The notes under the pieces: generated by a model
Told to the model about the DNA's origin: nothing
Seen by the model: only the letters and a program-made list of their open reading frames with translations
Databases searched by the model: none
Shown: piece by piece, positions 12,785 through 23,743 of the stretch
Layout: every line of letters begins with the position of its first letter
Position numbering within the stretch: position 1 is the stretch's first letter
Position numbers and translations under genes: made by a program
Source of the DNA: Bombyx mori
Taxonomy: Eukaryota; Arthropoda; Insecta; Lepidoptera; Bombycidae
NCBI RefSeq assembly: GCF_030269925.1
Contig: NC_085119.1
Location: 17,643,001-17,707,000, forward strand
Length of the DNA stretch: 64,000 nt
Direction of reading: 5' to 3'

Positions 12785-12880
12785 CGTTGTGGTGTCTATG
12801 AGTCCGTCAACCACATAACATCAGGTAAGCTGTGAGCTCGTGTAGGTACCGTCTAAAGCACGGGTTAATCTCGCCGCACG
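12785..12880 (+). repeat. Bm1 SINE remnant
   Basis: Resembles the Bm1 3' portion (CATTCACGTTGTGGTGTCTA, CATCAGGTAAGCTGTGAGCTC), truncated and diverged. Confidence 0.5.
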
Positions 12881-13162
12881 AACCACTCAAATTGTTATTG
12901 TATGCAGTTGTACATTTTTTAAATTATAATATTTTATTTTTCCTGGGTAAGTAATATGTTTTATTATCATTACACAGAAGTAGGGAAAATGAAATGACAT
13001 TTTTGTTATAGGATGGTATAAATCGATATCAGTAGGCAGGGCGTCTTACCATGGATCGCCACGGGCCATAGAAAAGTTACATTTGCGAAACATCGGAAAA
13101 AAATATTTAAATCAATAATGAGATGATGATAAATGAGAAAAGAATAAGCTTCTAGGTGTGAC

Positions 13163-13606
13163 TTTTTTTTTATAGCTTAGATGAGTGGACGAGCTCACAG
13201 CTCACCTGGTGTTAAGTGGCTACTGAAGCCCATAGACATCTACAAGGTAAATGCGCCACCCATCTTGAGATATAAGTTCGAAGGTCTCAGTATAGTAAAG
13301 CTACAACGGCTGCCCCACCCTTCAAGCCGAAACGTGTTACTGCTTCACGGCAGAAATAGGCGGGGTGGTGGTACCTACCCGTGTGGACTCACAAGAGGTC
13401 CTACCACCAGTAACTAATTACGCAAATTATAATTTTGCGGGTTTGATTTTTATTACACGATGTTATTCTTTCACCGTGGAAGTCAATCGCGAATATTTGT
13501 TAAGTACGTATTTCATTAGAAAAACTGGTACCCGCCGGCGGGATTCGAACACCGTTGCATCGCTAGATACGAATGCACCGGACGTCTTATCCTTTAGGTC
13601 ACGACG
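13163..13606 (-). repeat. Bm1 SINE, near full length
   Basis: Reverse-oriented copy: poly(A) as T-run at 13163-13171, then the complete body to the tRNA-like head at 13535-13606. Read on the minus strand the head has CGTCGTGACCTAAAGGATAAG and the B-box-like GGTGTTCGAATCCC. Pol III-derived retroposon; no protein product. Confidence 0.85.
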
Positions 13607-14754
13607 CGTTCTATACATTATAAATATAAAAAATGGGTTAGCAATAGAGGTATAGGAGAGGTGTTTGTCTGCATAGAGTGATGCAGTATGTGAGTCAGAA
13701 GGAACAGATGCGGCGTTCGTGATTACGTTACACGTCTCGGCTGGTCTTGGAATCACAAGAAAATACAAGTCGTTCAGTAACGGGTCGGAGGTCGTAAAAC
13801 ACGCGGGAGGCGCTCACTCCAACGCTCACTCTGACAGCAGATACTCTTGACATAAACAAGCTTTTATTACAAACATTCAACGTTTATTTTTCCAAGGTCT
13901 CTGTGAGAGCACCGCCGGCGCGTGCCTGTCCGCTACATTCCACCAATCAGACACAAAATCAATAGTTTTCCTATGTTGCCGAGTCGATGCCGCAATCTTT
14001 ACGATCTTGCGACGTGGCGACATGGCGACTAGTCCTCGTCAGGGAAACACTGATGCGAGGGCTCGCCAAGTATTTGTATCGCCACGGCACCGGTCGACAA
14101 GGTCGGAGCCGTCCCCTGCTGCGAGAATCGCGCTGCTGGTATACTTAGATAGGCGCAGCGCACCACCAGTAGTGCGGAGCGCGGGGGGAGCGCGCAGGGG
14201 TGCGCGGCGGGGTGGGCGGTGCAGTGTTCTGTTGACCCAGTTCGACGTCGTTAATCGTATCACGTGAAAAACCTTGCGTGTGCCGGTCGTTGACCTGCGG
14301 TCGCCCCTTCAACCCTGCCGATACCTTGCCAGCGCTGCTGTTAAAACTTCACTGAAGGCACCACATCCAAATCTAAAATAACCCTTTACCTCATTCCTTG
14401 CAAAAAGGAAAACAAAGATAAGACAGGAACACGTGAGTCGACTAGAAGAGACGGAGCCGGGCCTTTATAGTTAAACTCTAAACTAGTTTTGTAACTCAGA
14501 CAAGAATGTGTCAAACGCAGTAAATGATGCAAATTCCTGTCATTTAATATTACAAATGTATAAATGTATATATTGATATTTGAACCCTTAATTTGAAAGC
14601 TTATGTAAGCATAAACCACGCGTTAGTCACCATTACATTGTGCGCAAAGCAAAATGAAGAGCATCGCCATCGAGTCATCACGACGCGCCTTGTGTTAAAT
14701 GCCTACACGAGCCCGTGGACATCACAATGTGAAACCATGATACATGAGGTTTTT
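13607..14754. other. No feature recognised
   Basis: Contains a GC-rich patch at about 14000-14300 with open frames on both strands but no domain or splice structure that I can support. Confidence 0.3.
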
Positions 14755-15065
14755 TTTTCCCAGGCGGCTTATTGAGCGAGACGAGCATACGGTCCACCCG
14801 ATAGTGAGTGATCACCGTCGCTCATGGACGTCAGCAATGCCAGGAGCAGAGGCAAGCCGTTAACAATCCAACCCTTCAAACCGAAATGCATGACTTGCTT
14901 AGGTAAAGTAGTGACACCTACCCTTGCGGGCTTACAAAACTGCCAACGGAAAATTATTACCCAAATTATAAATTGTGAGTTACTATATCCACGTTGTTGT
15001 TTTATATGCAGCGGCTGGCTACGCCCCCGGCAGTGCTGACATCCATGAACAATGATCACCACCCA
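14755..15065 (-). repeat. Mosaic of LINE tail and Bm1 fragments
   Basis: 14755-14867 is the LINE 3' tail (GACGAGCATACGGTCCACC, ATGGACGTCAGCAATGCCAG). 14868-14985 matches the middle of reversed Bm1 (ACCCTTCAAACCGAAATGCA, CAAATTATAAATTGTG). 15010-15065 is another short LINE-tail remnant in the other orientation. All are truncated. Confidence 0.55.
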
Positions 15066-16955
15066 CCACCAAGTAGGAGGTATATTCGTCAACTGTACAA
15101 TAGCAATGGCAATTAATAACACTCATCAAGTGGGCTTTGGGCTCGTATGCCTATCGACACCATCAAAAAAACTAAAGTTGTCAGGTTCAGTTAGCACCCC
15201 AACACAGGAAATAAAGTGCTCATTAAGTACCTACCTACCTACTTTGTTATTTTTAATTTGAGTGATAATCCTTATTTGAATATGTAGCTGTGACAATCCA
15301 TTACAAAACACATTCGACGAAGGCCTGAATCGCACTAACGACAGCTCCGCTATCGAACGACAAACCACGCGAGGGATCTCCCTCTTTGACATTACAGGTC
15401 ATCCATGCTGGAAGCGCTGCGTGGTTGTTGCTGAGAACGCAGATACTTCTATTTTCCCATATGCTTAGAACACAAGCGTTGATTTTAGTTGAGCATTTTA
15501 GCCATACAAGCCAGTCTCTGTGCTTTCCGTATACTTTATTTGTATATCTCTAGGTCTGTTATTAGCCACATCACACTATACAAAACTACCTAAATCAGCA
15601 GCTTATACATCAATCGATACTTTGTTCTATTGAACGTCTATGAAAGTTATTACTTTGGATCAGATGAATATTATGAAATATATCTGTGTCTGTTAGCGAC
15701 TTACGGTGCTTACGTTATGATGAGCACGGACTCCGACACAGGAGGTCGGTAAACTCATTTCATTAAAATACTTATTTCTGCTCGATATGTCAACTCTCAA
15801 CTTTCCATAGATATTTGTTACGGGCATTTAAAGAAGGTAAAGCGTATATAAAACAGTCCAGTCGCTGGACTGCACAAGGGCGGTACTGCCGACACAGAAG
15901 CAGGTGACGTCATACAATACCTACTAAATTGCCAATAACTCGGATGATTTATGACGACGCAACTTCCTATAAACAGGCATTTACTAATCGAAGCGAGCCC
16001 GGCTGACCGACTCTCACACTCTGTAACTGTTTCGCCTGTTTGCTGTAATTTGCTTCGATTTACATGATTTTAACAATTAAATGATGTTTAATGACATTCT
16101 TCTTTGTCAGACTCATCAGTCGTTCATATTGTGATCTCCTATGTGGCTGTGTTTCAACAAAACATGTTCTTAGAATAATGACATTATATGAATTAACATA
16201 TACCTACATGTAACTAGATTTTGAAACAATGCAAATTTAATTTATCTACAACGAGAAATTTTTGCACAAAGTGTGAGCGCGAGCAATGCGTGATGGACGC
16301 AATGACCGGCGACAGGTGCAACGCATTACCGACTGCTTCCGCAGCCGCCGCCGTCGTGCATGACGCCACGCTAATGGAACGCAAGAAAGCTCCCCAGATC
16401 GTTCTATCATGCGCCTGTCAAAATATAATCGAATCTGGCTTCAAGGCGCTTGTGGTTCGATCTTATTCCTTCCTTCATTGTAAAATTCGTTCACGAGCAC
16501 GTCTCGATAATGTATTTATTTAGGAAATGTGTACTTGCTCCCGGAATTAGAACTCGGTCATAGTCACTACCTACAACACTCTAGGCGAGCAAATAGGCTG
16601 GACCAATGTAGTCTTCAACCAAAAAAAGTTAATGATTAGTCGACAAAAGGAAGAGTTCTTTCAACGGGTCCACATTCCCCTTATAATGTGGATTTCAGCA
16701 ATACAGGTCAGGAGATTGGGATGGAATGGGTGAATTTTATGTATCCTACCCATGGAGCGGCTCCGCTGTTCCTCTGGTGACCCTAACATCAGTGCGGGCC
16801 GACTTAAAGACGTGGTGCTTGAGGAAATGGAGTTGTTCATTCTTTTTTTTGAGGTACACGCTGGGGGTCCTGATAATAAAGCCAGTAGGGACGCTGCACA
16901 CCTCAAGAGGTCCGTCTATGCAGCATGGAATTATGGTTACGAGATGTCAGGATCC
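15066..16955. other. No gene recognised
   Basis: AT-rich, with short frames lacking motifs. 16660-16955 may be an eroded 5' continuation of the LINE that follows, but I cannot prove it. Confidence 0.3.
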
Positions 16956-18354
16956 TAGCGTTTCCGGGGAAGGCAGAAATTTAACGCCGCTTCTAGGTCC
17001 TATAAGGGGACTATTGCCAAAGCGTAATCGGAATACGTTACCAGAATTCGCGAGCGACGGAAGAGCTATCCCTCCGGGAACCGTGCTTTCTCGTTGCTGG
17101 CTAAGGCTGCAGAAGGTAACTTCTGCAGGTCTAGTCTGGAGTCTAGCAGGCTGACCTTCTGGTCAAACTCTTTGCCTCGTACTTGACTTTGGATGACGAG
17201 GGAGCCAGGCTGCCCAACATCTTCCGGTGTGACAGCTCCCTGTCTGAGATTTGTCACACAGCGTGTGGTCACGCAGGAGCTTTGGCTTCTCGATGTCCAT
17301 AAAGCGAGTGGGCCGGACTGCATTCCCGCAATGGTTCTAATAAAGAATTTTTTTTTTATTGCTTCGATGGGTGCACGAGCTCTGAGCCCTCCTGGTGTTA
17401 AGTGGTTACTGAAGCCTACAGACATCTACGACGTAAATGCGTCAACCACCTTGAGATATAAGTCCTAAGGTCTCAAGTATAGTTACAACGGCTGCCCTAC
17501 CCTTCAAACCGAAACGAATGAAGGGTAACCGGTCGGACCGCTAACGGATAACTTCATTGCTTTCGGTGATGGAGCGAATCATAAACATCCAGCTCCTTAA
17601 GTATCTTGAGGATCGCCTGCTGATCAGTGACCGACAATACGGTTTCCGTTACGGTCATTCAACTGGTGATCTTGTTGTATACCTAACACATCGATGAGCT
17701 GAAGCCTTGGCAAACAAGGGCCAGGCTCTCGCTGTAGGCCTTGACATCACGAAAGCCTTCGACAGGGTCGGGCATAGGGCACTTTTATCGAATATTGCAC
17801 CTTACGAAATCCCCGAGGAACTCTGCCAGTAAATCGCTAGCTTTTTGAATGGACGGAGCATCACAGTCACCATTGACGGCTGTTTCTCCGATACTATAAC
17901 CATCAACACTGGTATCCCACAAGGTTCGTGGCTCGTTTTTATGCTACATGTGTTCAAAACAAAATGTGTCGGAAGTGGAGAACTCTCTGAGACGGGTCTC
18001 TGAGTGGGGTGAACTGGGACCCTTTTGTCATGGTGCCACAATTTCGCCAAATTGGCTTCAAAAATGTTGAGAGTTCTCAATAGAGCGAAGCAGTATTTCA
18101 CGCCTGGACAAAGACTTGCGCCCTACAAAGCACAGGTCCGGCCTTACGTGGAATAGTGCTCCCACCTTTGGGCCGGGGCTCCCAAGTTTCCCGAGCGCTA
18201 TGACATGTCCTTCTTCAAAGCAGTCTTGCGGAGGGTACTCAGTAATAGGCAGCGGCTTGGCTCTGCCCCTGGCATTTCTGACGTCCATGCGCGTCGATAA
18301 CCACTCACCATCAGGTGGGCCGCATGCTAGTCCGCCTACACAGGCAAGAAAAAA
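16956..18354 (+). mobile_element. Decayed LINE (Jockey/CR1-group) with internal deletion
   Basis: Translated pieces follow reverse-transcriptase order in shifting frames: LLDVHKASGPDCIPAMVL (17285-17338), VMERIINIQLLKYLEDR then QYGFRYGHSTGDLVVYLTH (17565-17690), LAVGLDITKAFDR (17733-17770) and INTGIPQGS (17907-17933). The C-terminus at 18183-18290 reads FPERYDMSFFKAVLRR and [17 protein letters not shown], then the 3' tail and an A-run at 18348-18355. In-frame stops and frameshifts abolish function. The FADD-to-thumb region appears lost near 17935-18185. A Bm1 copy interrupts it at 17345-17517. Confidence 0.75.
17345..17517 (-). repeat. Truncated Bm1 SINE inside the LINE
   Basis: Begins with a T-run (poly(A) on minus), continues through GAGCTCTGAGCCCTCCTGG and ACAACGGCTGCCCTACCC, and stops after CAAACCGAAACG. 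The tRNA-like head is missing, so it is 5'-truncated. LINE coding sequence resumes right after it, so the SINE is the younger insertion. Confidence 0.75.
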
Positions 18355-18609
18355 AATTTGCTTACGACTCGCATTAGCCCAACAAAATTCAATCGATACA
18401 TATGGTAGTTATACCTATATTGTGCTGTGGCGGTGGCTGCTGTAATCTTTAGAAACTCTTTGTTCTGAAACTTTTCAATGCGCCTACTCACTCTTTTCAA
18501 AAGAATAAATATATCACTACAGTCAATTTAACATGAAATGTCACAATAGCCGCCACGTATGCCAGAAGCTGTAAGTCCAAACACATTGTAATGTGAATAA
18601 TCGCAAGGT

Positions 18610-18837
18610 ATGAGAGGGAAGCGAGCGAGGGTGGACGCGGGAGGCGCGTGCGCGAGTGCCGTGCTGCGCGTGCTGATTGTGTACGCCAGCATTGTGCTGG
18701 TGCACTCGCTACTGTACTGGGGCCGGCGACTGTTGCGCGCATGGCTCGCCGGCCGCGCACCTGGCCCGATCCGAGCTTCACGCGCCGCCTACTCCTCGCT
18801 GCGACCTGGCTCGTCTTCATCTACATGTTCCTCCTGA
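18610..18837 (+). CDS. Unidentified small membrane ORF (frame A)
   Basis: 75 codons. The first ~50 have strongly GC-biased third positions like the true exons in this window. A hydrophobic segment, VLRVLIVYASIVLVHSLLYW, at about residues 19-38 looks like a membrane helix flanked by arginines. After about residue 50 the coding look moves to the overlapping frame at 18741. Either these are two overlapping short ORFs or one two-helix protein with a frameshift. I do not recognise the family. No obvious repeat borders it, and a poly(A) signal lies just downstream. Confidence 0.35.
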   Translation: MRGKRARVDAGGACASAVLRVLIVYASIVLVHSLLYWGRRLLRAWLAGRAPGPIRASRAAYSSLRPGSSSSTCSS

Positions 18838-18956
18838 CTTTGTTCGAACTGATCGAACTACTGCGACCAAAGCCCGCGCGCTTGGCGCCCAGAACATGCC
18901 AGCCCTCTTCGTCTGCTTGTCCCCAATGTAGAATATTTATTGAAAAACTTGAATAA
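18741..18956 (+). CDS. Unidentified small membrane ORF (frame B)
   Basis: 71 codons from an ATG inside frame A, offset from that frame by one base. It has high third-position GC and a second hydrophobic helix, LLLAATWLVFIYMFLLTLFE, then an acidic/leucine stretch and a cysteine-containing tail. Its TAA stop (18954-18956) lies inside the AATAAA signal at 18952-18957. It may be the C-terminal half of a single protein with frame A, or a separate ORF. No function can be assigned. Confidence 0.35.
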   Translation: MARRPRTWPDPSFTRRLLLAATWLVFIYMFLLTLFELIELLRPKPARLAPRTCQPSSSACPQCRIFIEKLE

Positions 18957-18957
18957 A
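18952..18957 (+). terminator. Polyadenylation signal AATAAA
   Basis: AATAAA overlapping the stop codon of the small ORF at 18741-18956, followed by a T-rich stretch. This supports a transcript ending here. Confidence 0.4.
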
Positions 18958-19726
18958 CTGTTTATTTCCGAAACCTCATCGATTTATCTTTGGTCTCACA
19001 TTTTTTCAACCTGATGTCCTTCAGTATTCAAAATGTAGAAATAAAATGGTATATAATATAAATAAAATACTAGCCGTGGCAGGGCCCATCGAGAACCCGC
19101 GCATCCGCGCTACCTAGGTCTGCAGCAAAACAGTTGTGCATTTTGTTATGATGTTACTCTTATTATACTCGTAATTATTTTTACTTTTTATTATTTTAGT
19201 CCATAGAGATCACTACGTGAATGCCGCTAACGACGATCTGTCTCAATTGTACACCCGTAGTGAGGCAGCCCTTCTAACTGCAACCGTAATAAACTGGATG
19301 GGGGCAGCCTTGTGGGCTCGCAAGACGCCCTACGTCACCAGTTGTAGAGTCAATACATTTGAAACTTTGACCTCATACCTCATAGTGAGCCGCGAGCTCG
19401 TCAGCCTTGATTGCCATTATACCTACGTACATATGTACATTGATCTGTCCTAGGATGAATGTAACAACCCGAAAACTCTAAAACAATTCGTGTTTAATTA
19501 AAACAATGTTTTGAAAAAGAGTTGATTTGTAAGTAAGATTGAGTGTTTGATCTCGCGGATCGTTTAGAACTTTTGTGTCTACGGAGGGTGTCGGCGGCGC
19601 TCTCTGTGTTCTGCACCGTAACTTCCTTGTGGATGGAGCGTGCTCTCCGGGAGTTGTTCGAGATGATCTCTCGTTCTCTTTTTTATCATATTTTCAGTTT
19701 TATCACGATACTGATTTGATTTGATA
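18958..19726. other. No feature recognised
   Basis: AT-rich DNA. 19210-19400 has a mildly LINE-like block (AAACTGGATGGGGGCAGCC) that I cannot assign. Confidence 0.3.
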
Positions 19727-20170
19727 GTCGTCGTGGCCTAAAAGATAAGACGTCCGGTGCATTCGTGTTGAAGCGTTGCACCGGTGTTCGAATCCCAAGC
19801 GGGTACCAATTTTTCTAATGAAATACGTACTCAACAAATGTTCACGATTAACTTCCACGGTGAAGGAATAACATCGTGCAATAAAAATCAAACCCGCAAA
19901 ATTATAATTTGCGTAATTACTGGTGGTAGGACCTCTTGTGAGTCCGCACGGGTAGGTACCACTGCCCCGCCTATTTCTGCCGTGAAGCATTAATGTGTTT
20001 CGGTTTGAAGGGTGGGGCAGCCGTTGTGACTATACTGAGACCTTAGAACTATATCTCAAGGTGTGTGGCGCATTTACGTTGTAGATGTCTATGGGCTCCA
20101 GTAACCACTTAACACCAGGTGGGCTGTGAGAGCTCGTCCACAATTCTAAGCAATAAAAAAAAAAAAAAAA
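19727..20170 (+). repeat. Bm1 SINE, near full length
   Basis: Forward copy. tRNA-like head GTCGTCGTGGCCTAAAAGAT with GGTGTTCGAATCCC, complete body, then AAGCAATAA and a long A-run ending at 20170. Low divergence from the other full copies suggests a fairly young insertion. Confidence 0.88.
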
Positions 20171-20400
20171 GATGGGTAAAAACAGCTTAAAGAGAGAAGC
20201 TAAAAGTAAGACTCAGCTGGGCTGGGCAGAGTTCGGTAAACTACATGGAGTCTTTTCATCGAACGTCCCACAGTGCCTAATAACGAAAGTTTTCAACCAG
20301 TGCATCATACCGGTTATGAGTTACGAGACGTGTAGAACAACGTGGCTAGTCCCTCAGTTCAATGTTGCTCAGCGACAATTAAACTTAAACTGAAAGCTAT
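20171..20400 (+). pseudogene. LINE reverse-transcriptase C-terminal fragment
   Basis: Codes KSKTQLGWAEFGKLHGVFSS and VPQCLITKVFNQCIIPVMSY before drifting and stopping. This resembles the thumb/C-terminal block of RTE-type LINEs (ETW motif degraded to ETC). Truncated at both ends. Confidence 0.6.
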
Positions 20401-20599
20401 TACGTATTGAAATTTCAAAAACATTAGAGACTAGCAATATTTCGTCGCAACACCGTGTCGCCGCGTCTGTGAGATTTCTTTCGTAAGACAACAATTAAGT
20501 GTATTATCTATGGACAGACTTTTTGGCGGGAACACGAAGTGTGAAATTGTGTGATTTGTTTTATTTTGTGTATTTTGTGCTTCTTCAGGTTTAAATGTG

Positions 20600-20790
20600 T
20601 AATCTCTCTTCTATATCGTTCCCTCACTACTGAGGATCGCGACCACATGTGACGTTCTTCCACTGTGCTCGATCATGGGTGGCATGAACCGCATGGTACA
20701 GACTACCACAAAGTGCTTCTCTTATTAGATCTGACCATCTGGCTGGTGTTCTGCCCACGGCGCGCTTGCCCTATATGTAGTTTATTAACT
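20600..20790. repeat. Probable LINE 3' fragment
   Basis: GCTCGATCATGGGTGGCATG and neighbouring sequence have the look of an interspersed repeat. A loosely similar block (tcttcctattcg…gacagagtgg) occurs at 37640-37760. Assignment is tentative. Confidence 0.3.
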
Positions 20791-20905
20791 GTTTAATATC
20801 TGTGAAAGTGCACAAATGTGGGAAAATGAAACAAAGCTGCTGGACGTAACTTCTCGGGATCCTCCAAAAAGTCCACTGAAATAAACTCAGTCAATGACCA
20901 CCATT

Positions 20906-21290
20906 TTACTGAGATTATTCCCGATCCTGCGGACAGAATGGAAAGCAGTCGACGTCGCCCAAAACACGTCATCTCGGATCCTCCCGATCCACTAACGATG
21001 CTTTTAGGTACTTCAAGCACCGGTCACCGTTCTCGTCGAACCCGTCGCTTGCGACGAAGGGCTCGACGAGTAAATTAACTCTCAGACACAGCCCACTGAG
21101 TTTCTCGCCGGATCTTCTCAGTGGGTCGCGTTTCCGATCCGGTGGTAGATTCTGCGAAGCACGGCTCTTGCTAGGGTTCGTGTTAGCAACATCGTCAGGT
21201 TGAGCCCCGTGAGCTCACCTACTAAAGTTAGGGTTACGCTGACATAGCCTCTCAAGGCTATCAGCTTAGGTAGGAAAAACAAAACAAAAA
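20906..21290 (+). mobile_element. 5'-truncated LINE 3' end (Jockey-like), plus orientation
   Basis: Contains the C-terminal coding end and 3' UTR also found at 21444-22724 (minus), 34290-34688 and 58345-58656: CGATCCTGCGGACAGAATGG, AGTCGACGTCGCCCAAAACA, CACTGAGTTTCTCGCCGGAT, AGGCTATCAGCTTAGGTAGG, then an A-rich tail. Same family as the insertion beside it, opposite orientation. Confidence 0.8.
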
Positions 21291-21443
21291 AAAAACAGAT
21301 TATATTTCATCGCATATCATCTCATCTCATTTCATTTAATTTCATCCCAGTTGATTAATGTCTCAAATTAATCATCTTCATTTCATTTCGCTCCATATCA
21401 GTCAAACCTGGATAACCGAGAGTTCAAGGGAGCACAATCTCAT

Positions 21444-22724
21444 TTTTTTTATTTTTATTTCCTACCTAAGCTGATAGCTTTGAGAGGCTATGTCAGCGTA
21501 ACCCTAACTTTAGTAGGTGAGCTCACGGGGCTCAAACCTGACGATGTTGCTAACACGAACCCTAGCAAGAGCCGTGCTTCGCAGAATCTACCACCGGATC
21601 GGAAACGCGACCCACTGAGAAGATCCGGCGAGAAACTCAGTGGGATGTGTCTGAGAGTTAATTTACTCGTCGAGCCCTTCGTCGCAAGCGACGGGTTCGA
21701 CGAGAACGGTGACCGGTGCTTGAAGTACCTAAAAGCACCGTTAGTGGATCGGGAGGATCCGAGATGACGTGTTTTGGGCGACGTCGACTGCTTTCCATTC
21801 TGTCCGCAGGATCGGGAATGTAGTTACCGGCGGCCACGATGAGAGGGTTCTCGTGTCGTGCCGCTTTATCGAAGTGGCGCATGGACGCCGACTGCAGATA
21901 CTTACTGATGGACTCTAAGTCCAGGTCGTCATGGAGGTCGACATTCCTGACGAACCACGGGGCTCCGACGGCTATCCTGCAAAAGCGGGATTGAATGATT
22001 TGAAAGGATTTTAAGTGTATGCGGGCCGCGTGAGCGAACACTACACTTGCATAGGTCATGACGGGGCGTATGCAAGTTTTGTAGAGTGTCACCTTATTTC
22101 TAAGGGACATTTTACTTCGCCTACATATCATCGGGTAGAGACGTCCTAGGATGAAGGCGGCACGATCGCGTACCGTCTTGATGTGGGGGCGGAATGTCAT
22201 CCTACTGTCGAGGGTGACGCCTAAATATTTGACCTTCGGGGCCCACGGTATGGGCTGGTCGAACATCGTGATTGGGCGAACGGCGGGGGCGGGGGTGTTG
22301 ACGCGCCTAGTCGGGAGAGGGATGCTCAGCGTGGTGTTCGGAGGGCGACCCCTTTTGAAGAGCACCGCTGTGCTTTTCGTGGGGTTAATGTCGATGCGCC
22401 ACTTCCAGAACCACTGTCCCATGGTGGTAGCTGCGGTCTGAAGTCGTCGATGAAGCAACGCCTTCTTCCTACACGAGTAGTCGATGGCGGTGTCATCGGC
22501 GAAGAGCGCCAGATGGGTCTCCGGAGACCGGGGTATATCGTTGATATACAAACTGAATAGTAACGGGGAGAGGGCGGAGCCTTGCGGGACTCCGGCTGTG
22601 ACGTGACGGGGCCGGGAACGCGTTCCCTCGACTCGATATCGGAACGAACGGTTCGACAAGTAGTCTCGTATGATGAGCACGAGTCTGTCTGGCACTCCCA
22701 TGTTATACAGTTTGTATATCAAAC
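21444..22724 (-). mobile_element. 5'-truncated Jockey-like LINE insertion with TSD
   Basis: Poly(A) as a T-rich run at the left end, 3' UTR, then the last part of ORF2. The target-site duplication CAATCTCAT flanks it (21435-21443 and 22725-22733). The insertion point lies inside the pogo remnant, so it is younger. It ends only two bases beyond the first methionine of the open frame, typical of 5' truncation during target-primed reverse transcription. Probably a BMC1-type silkworm LINE. Confidence 0.85.
21658..22722 (-). CDS. LINE ORF2, C-terminal half of reverse transcriptase (partial, open)
   Basis: 354 residues with no stop. Reverse-transcriptase motifs: GVPQGSALSPLLFSLYINDI at about 44-63 and LALFADDTAI (FADD catalytic aspartates) at about 71-80. 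Then a Jockey-type thumb (KYLGVTLDSRMTFRPHI; TLYKTCIRPVMTYASVVFAH) and a basic C-terminus. The endonuclease and fingers are missing through 5' truncation, so no autonomous activity is expected. The open frame suggests a recent insertion. Confidence 0.85.
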   Translation of the reverse strand: MIYKLYNMGVPDRLVLIIRDYLSNRSFRYRVEGTRSRPRHVTAGVPQGSALSPLLFSLYINDIPRSPETHLALFADDTAIDYSCRKKALLHRRLQTAATTMGQWFWKWRIDINPTKSTAVLFKRGRPPNTTLSIPLPTRRVNTPAPAVRPITMFDQPIPWAPKVKYLGVTLDSRMTFRPHIKTVRDRAAFILGRLYPMICRRSKMSLRNKVTLYKTCIRPVMTYASVVFAHAARIHLKSFQIIQSRFCRIAVGAPWFVRNVDLHDDLDLESISKYLQSASMRHFDKAARHENPLIVAAGNYIPDPADRMESSRRRPKHVISDPPDPLTVLLGTSSTGHRSRRTRRLRRRARRVN

Positions 22725-23554
22725 CAATCTCATTCTCGCTTATACTAACCCGAGTTTCTCGCTAATGCACCCTCTGAATTTCAATTCGCGATTTTCTGGA
22801 TTCAAACGCATTCACTATTTTAAGTTTATAACCTGATGACAATACTTTAATTTTCCGTTTTGACATAATACAGAACAAAACTTTCCTTCGCAATTGATAA
22901 ACGATAAACTGAGTAAGTCCGACAAATAGGACGTTATACAGGCACACGTGTCCATTCGAAAAGAATGCGATGAAATAACAACGTTATTTAGTTCCACGAT
23001 ATAGAATAGGTTCAACATTGACGAGAAAACAATACAAAAACAATGGTAGGAAGTACCACGAAAGTTAAGAATGAGTCATAAAATAGCAGATGTTAAATTT
23101 GTAATTTGTTTTGTCATTTGTATCACCTAAATAATATAAATAAATCATTCTCGATTGTTGCTCGATTGTTGCTTATAGAGGTATAGATAAGTACCAGTCT
23201 CACTTACGGAGGTCCATGAGGGAAAAACGACTCTCCCTTACAAAGGTTTCTGTTTCTCGCTAATAGAGGTTTTGGGAGCTTAAAATGACGGGTCCTGGTT
23301 ATTAATCTCATTTATAGAGTTTTCTCACTTATCCAGTTCTCACTTACCCAGGTTTGACTGTAATATAATTTTTCATAAAATTAAGAATATAAATAAAGGT
23401 CTTAGTTACCAGATCATAAAATCCCTTTAAAAAAAACATAGATTATACACTTATTATTTGTAAGGCTGTATGGGCTTAGATCCCCTTGTCTTTCCTAACA
23501 AGGAAAAATTGTACCAAAAAAAAAACTATTTGAGAGTTTGAGAGGTACCTACCT

Positions 23555-23566
23555 AAATGTAGGTAC
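23555..23566 (+). repeat. Left target-site duplication of the intact LINE
   Basis: AAATGTAGGTAC here is repeated at 29200-29211 directly after the poly(A) tail. The two copies bracket 23567-29199. Confidence 0.85.
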
Positions 23567-23743
23567 GAAAAAAGCGCGGGAAGCATAAAATTTGGCGGTC
23601 GTGTTTTTTATTTAAAAAATTTTTTAATTATCGTATAGTTGGATTAGGATAAGTTTGTACATATTTTTTATATATTTAATTTTTCTTTATTTAGTGTATT
23701 TAATTTCGTCGTCGGGTAAGTCTTTTTGACCTTGTTTCGTAAA

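Larger units (their letters stand above)
21401..23361 (-). mobile_element. pogo-like DNA transposon remnant, split by a LINE
   Basis: Terminal inverted repeats: CAGTCAAACCTGGATAA at 21401, and on the minus strand CAGTCAAACCTGGGTAA from 23361, with TA next to the right end. Minus strand near 22865 codes MSKRKIKVLSSGYKLKIVNA, resembling the N-terminal DNA-binding start of pogo/CENP-B-type transposases. Only about 660 bp of the element survives; most of the transposase gene is gone and a LINE sits at 21444-22724. The family call rests on the TIR form and this short N-terminus. Confidence 0.6.

Noticed and set aside
13535..13606. tRNA-like sequence with B-box (also at 19727, 31143, 45857)
   Set aside because: These are heads of Bm1 SINEs, continuous with SINE bodies, not tRNA genes able to fold a full cloverleaf.
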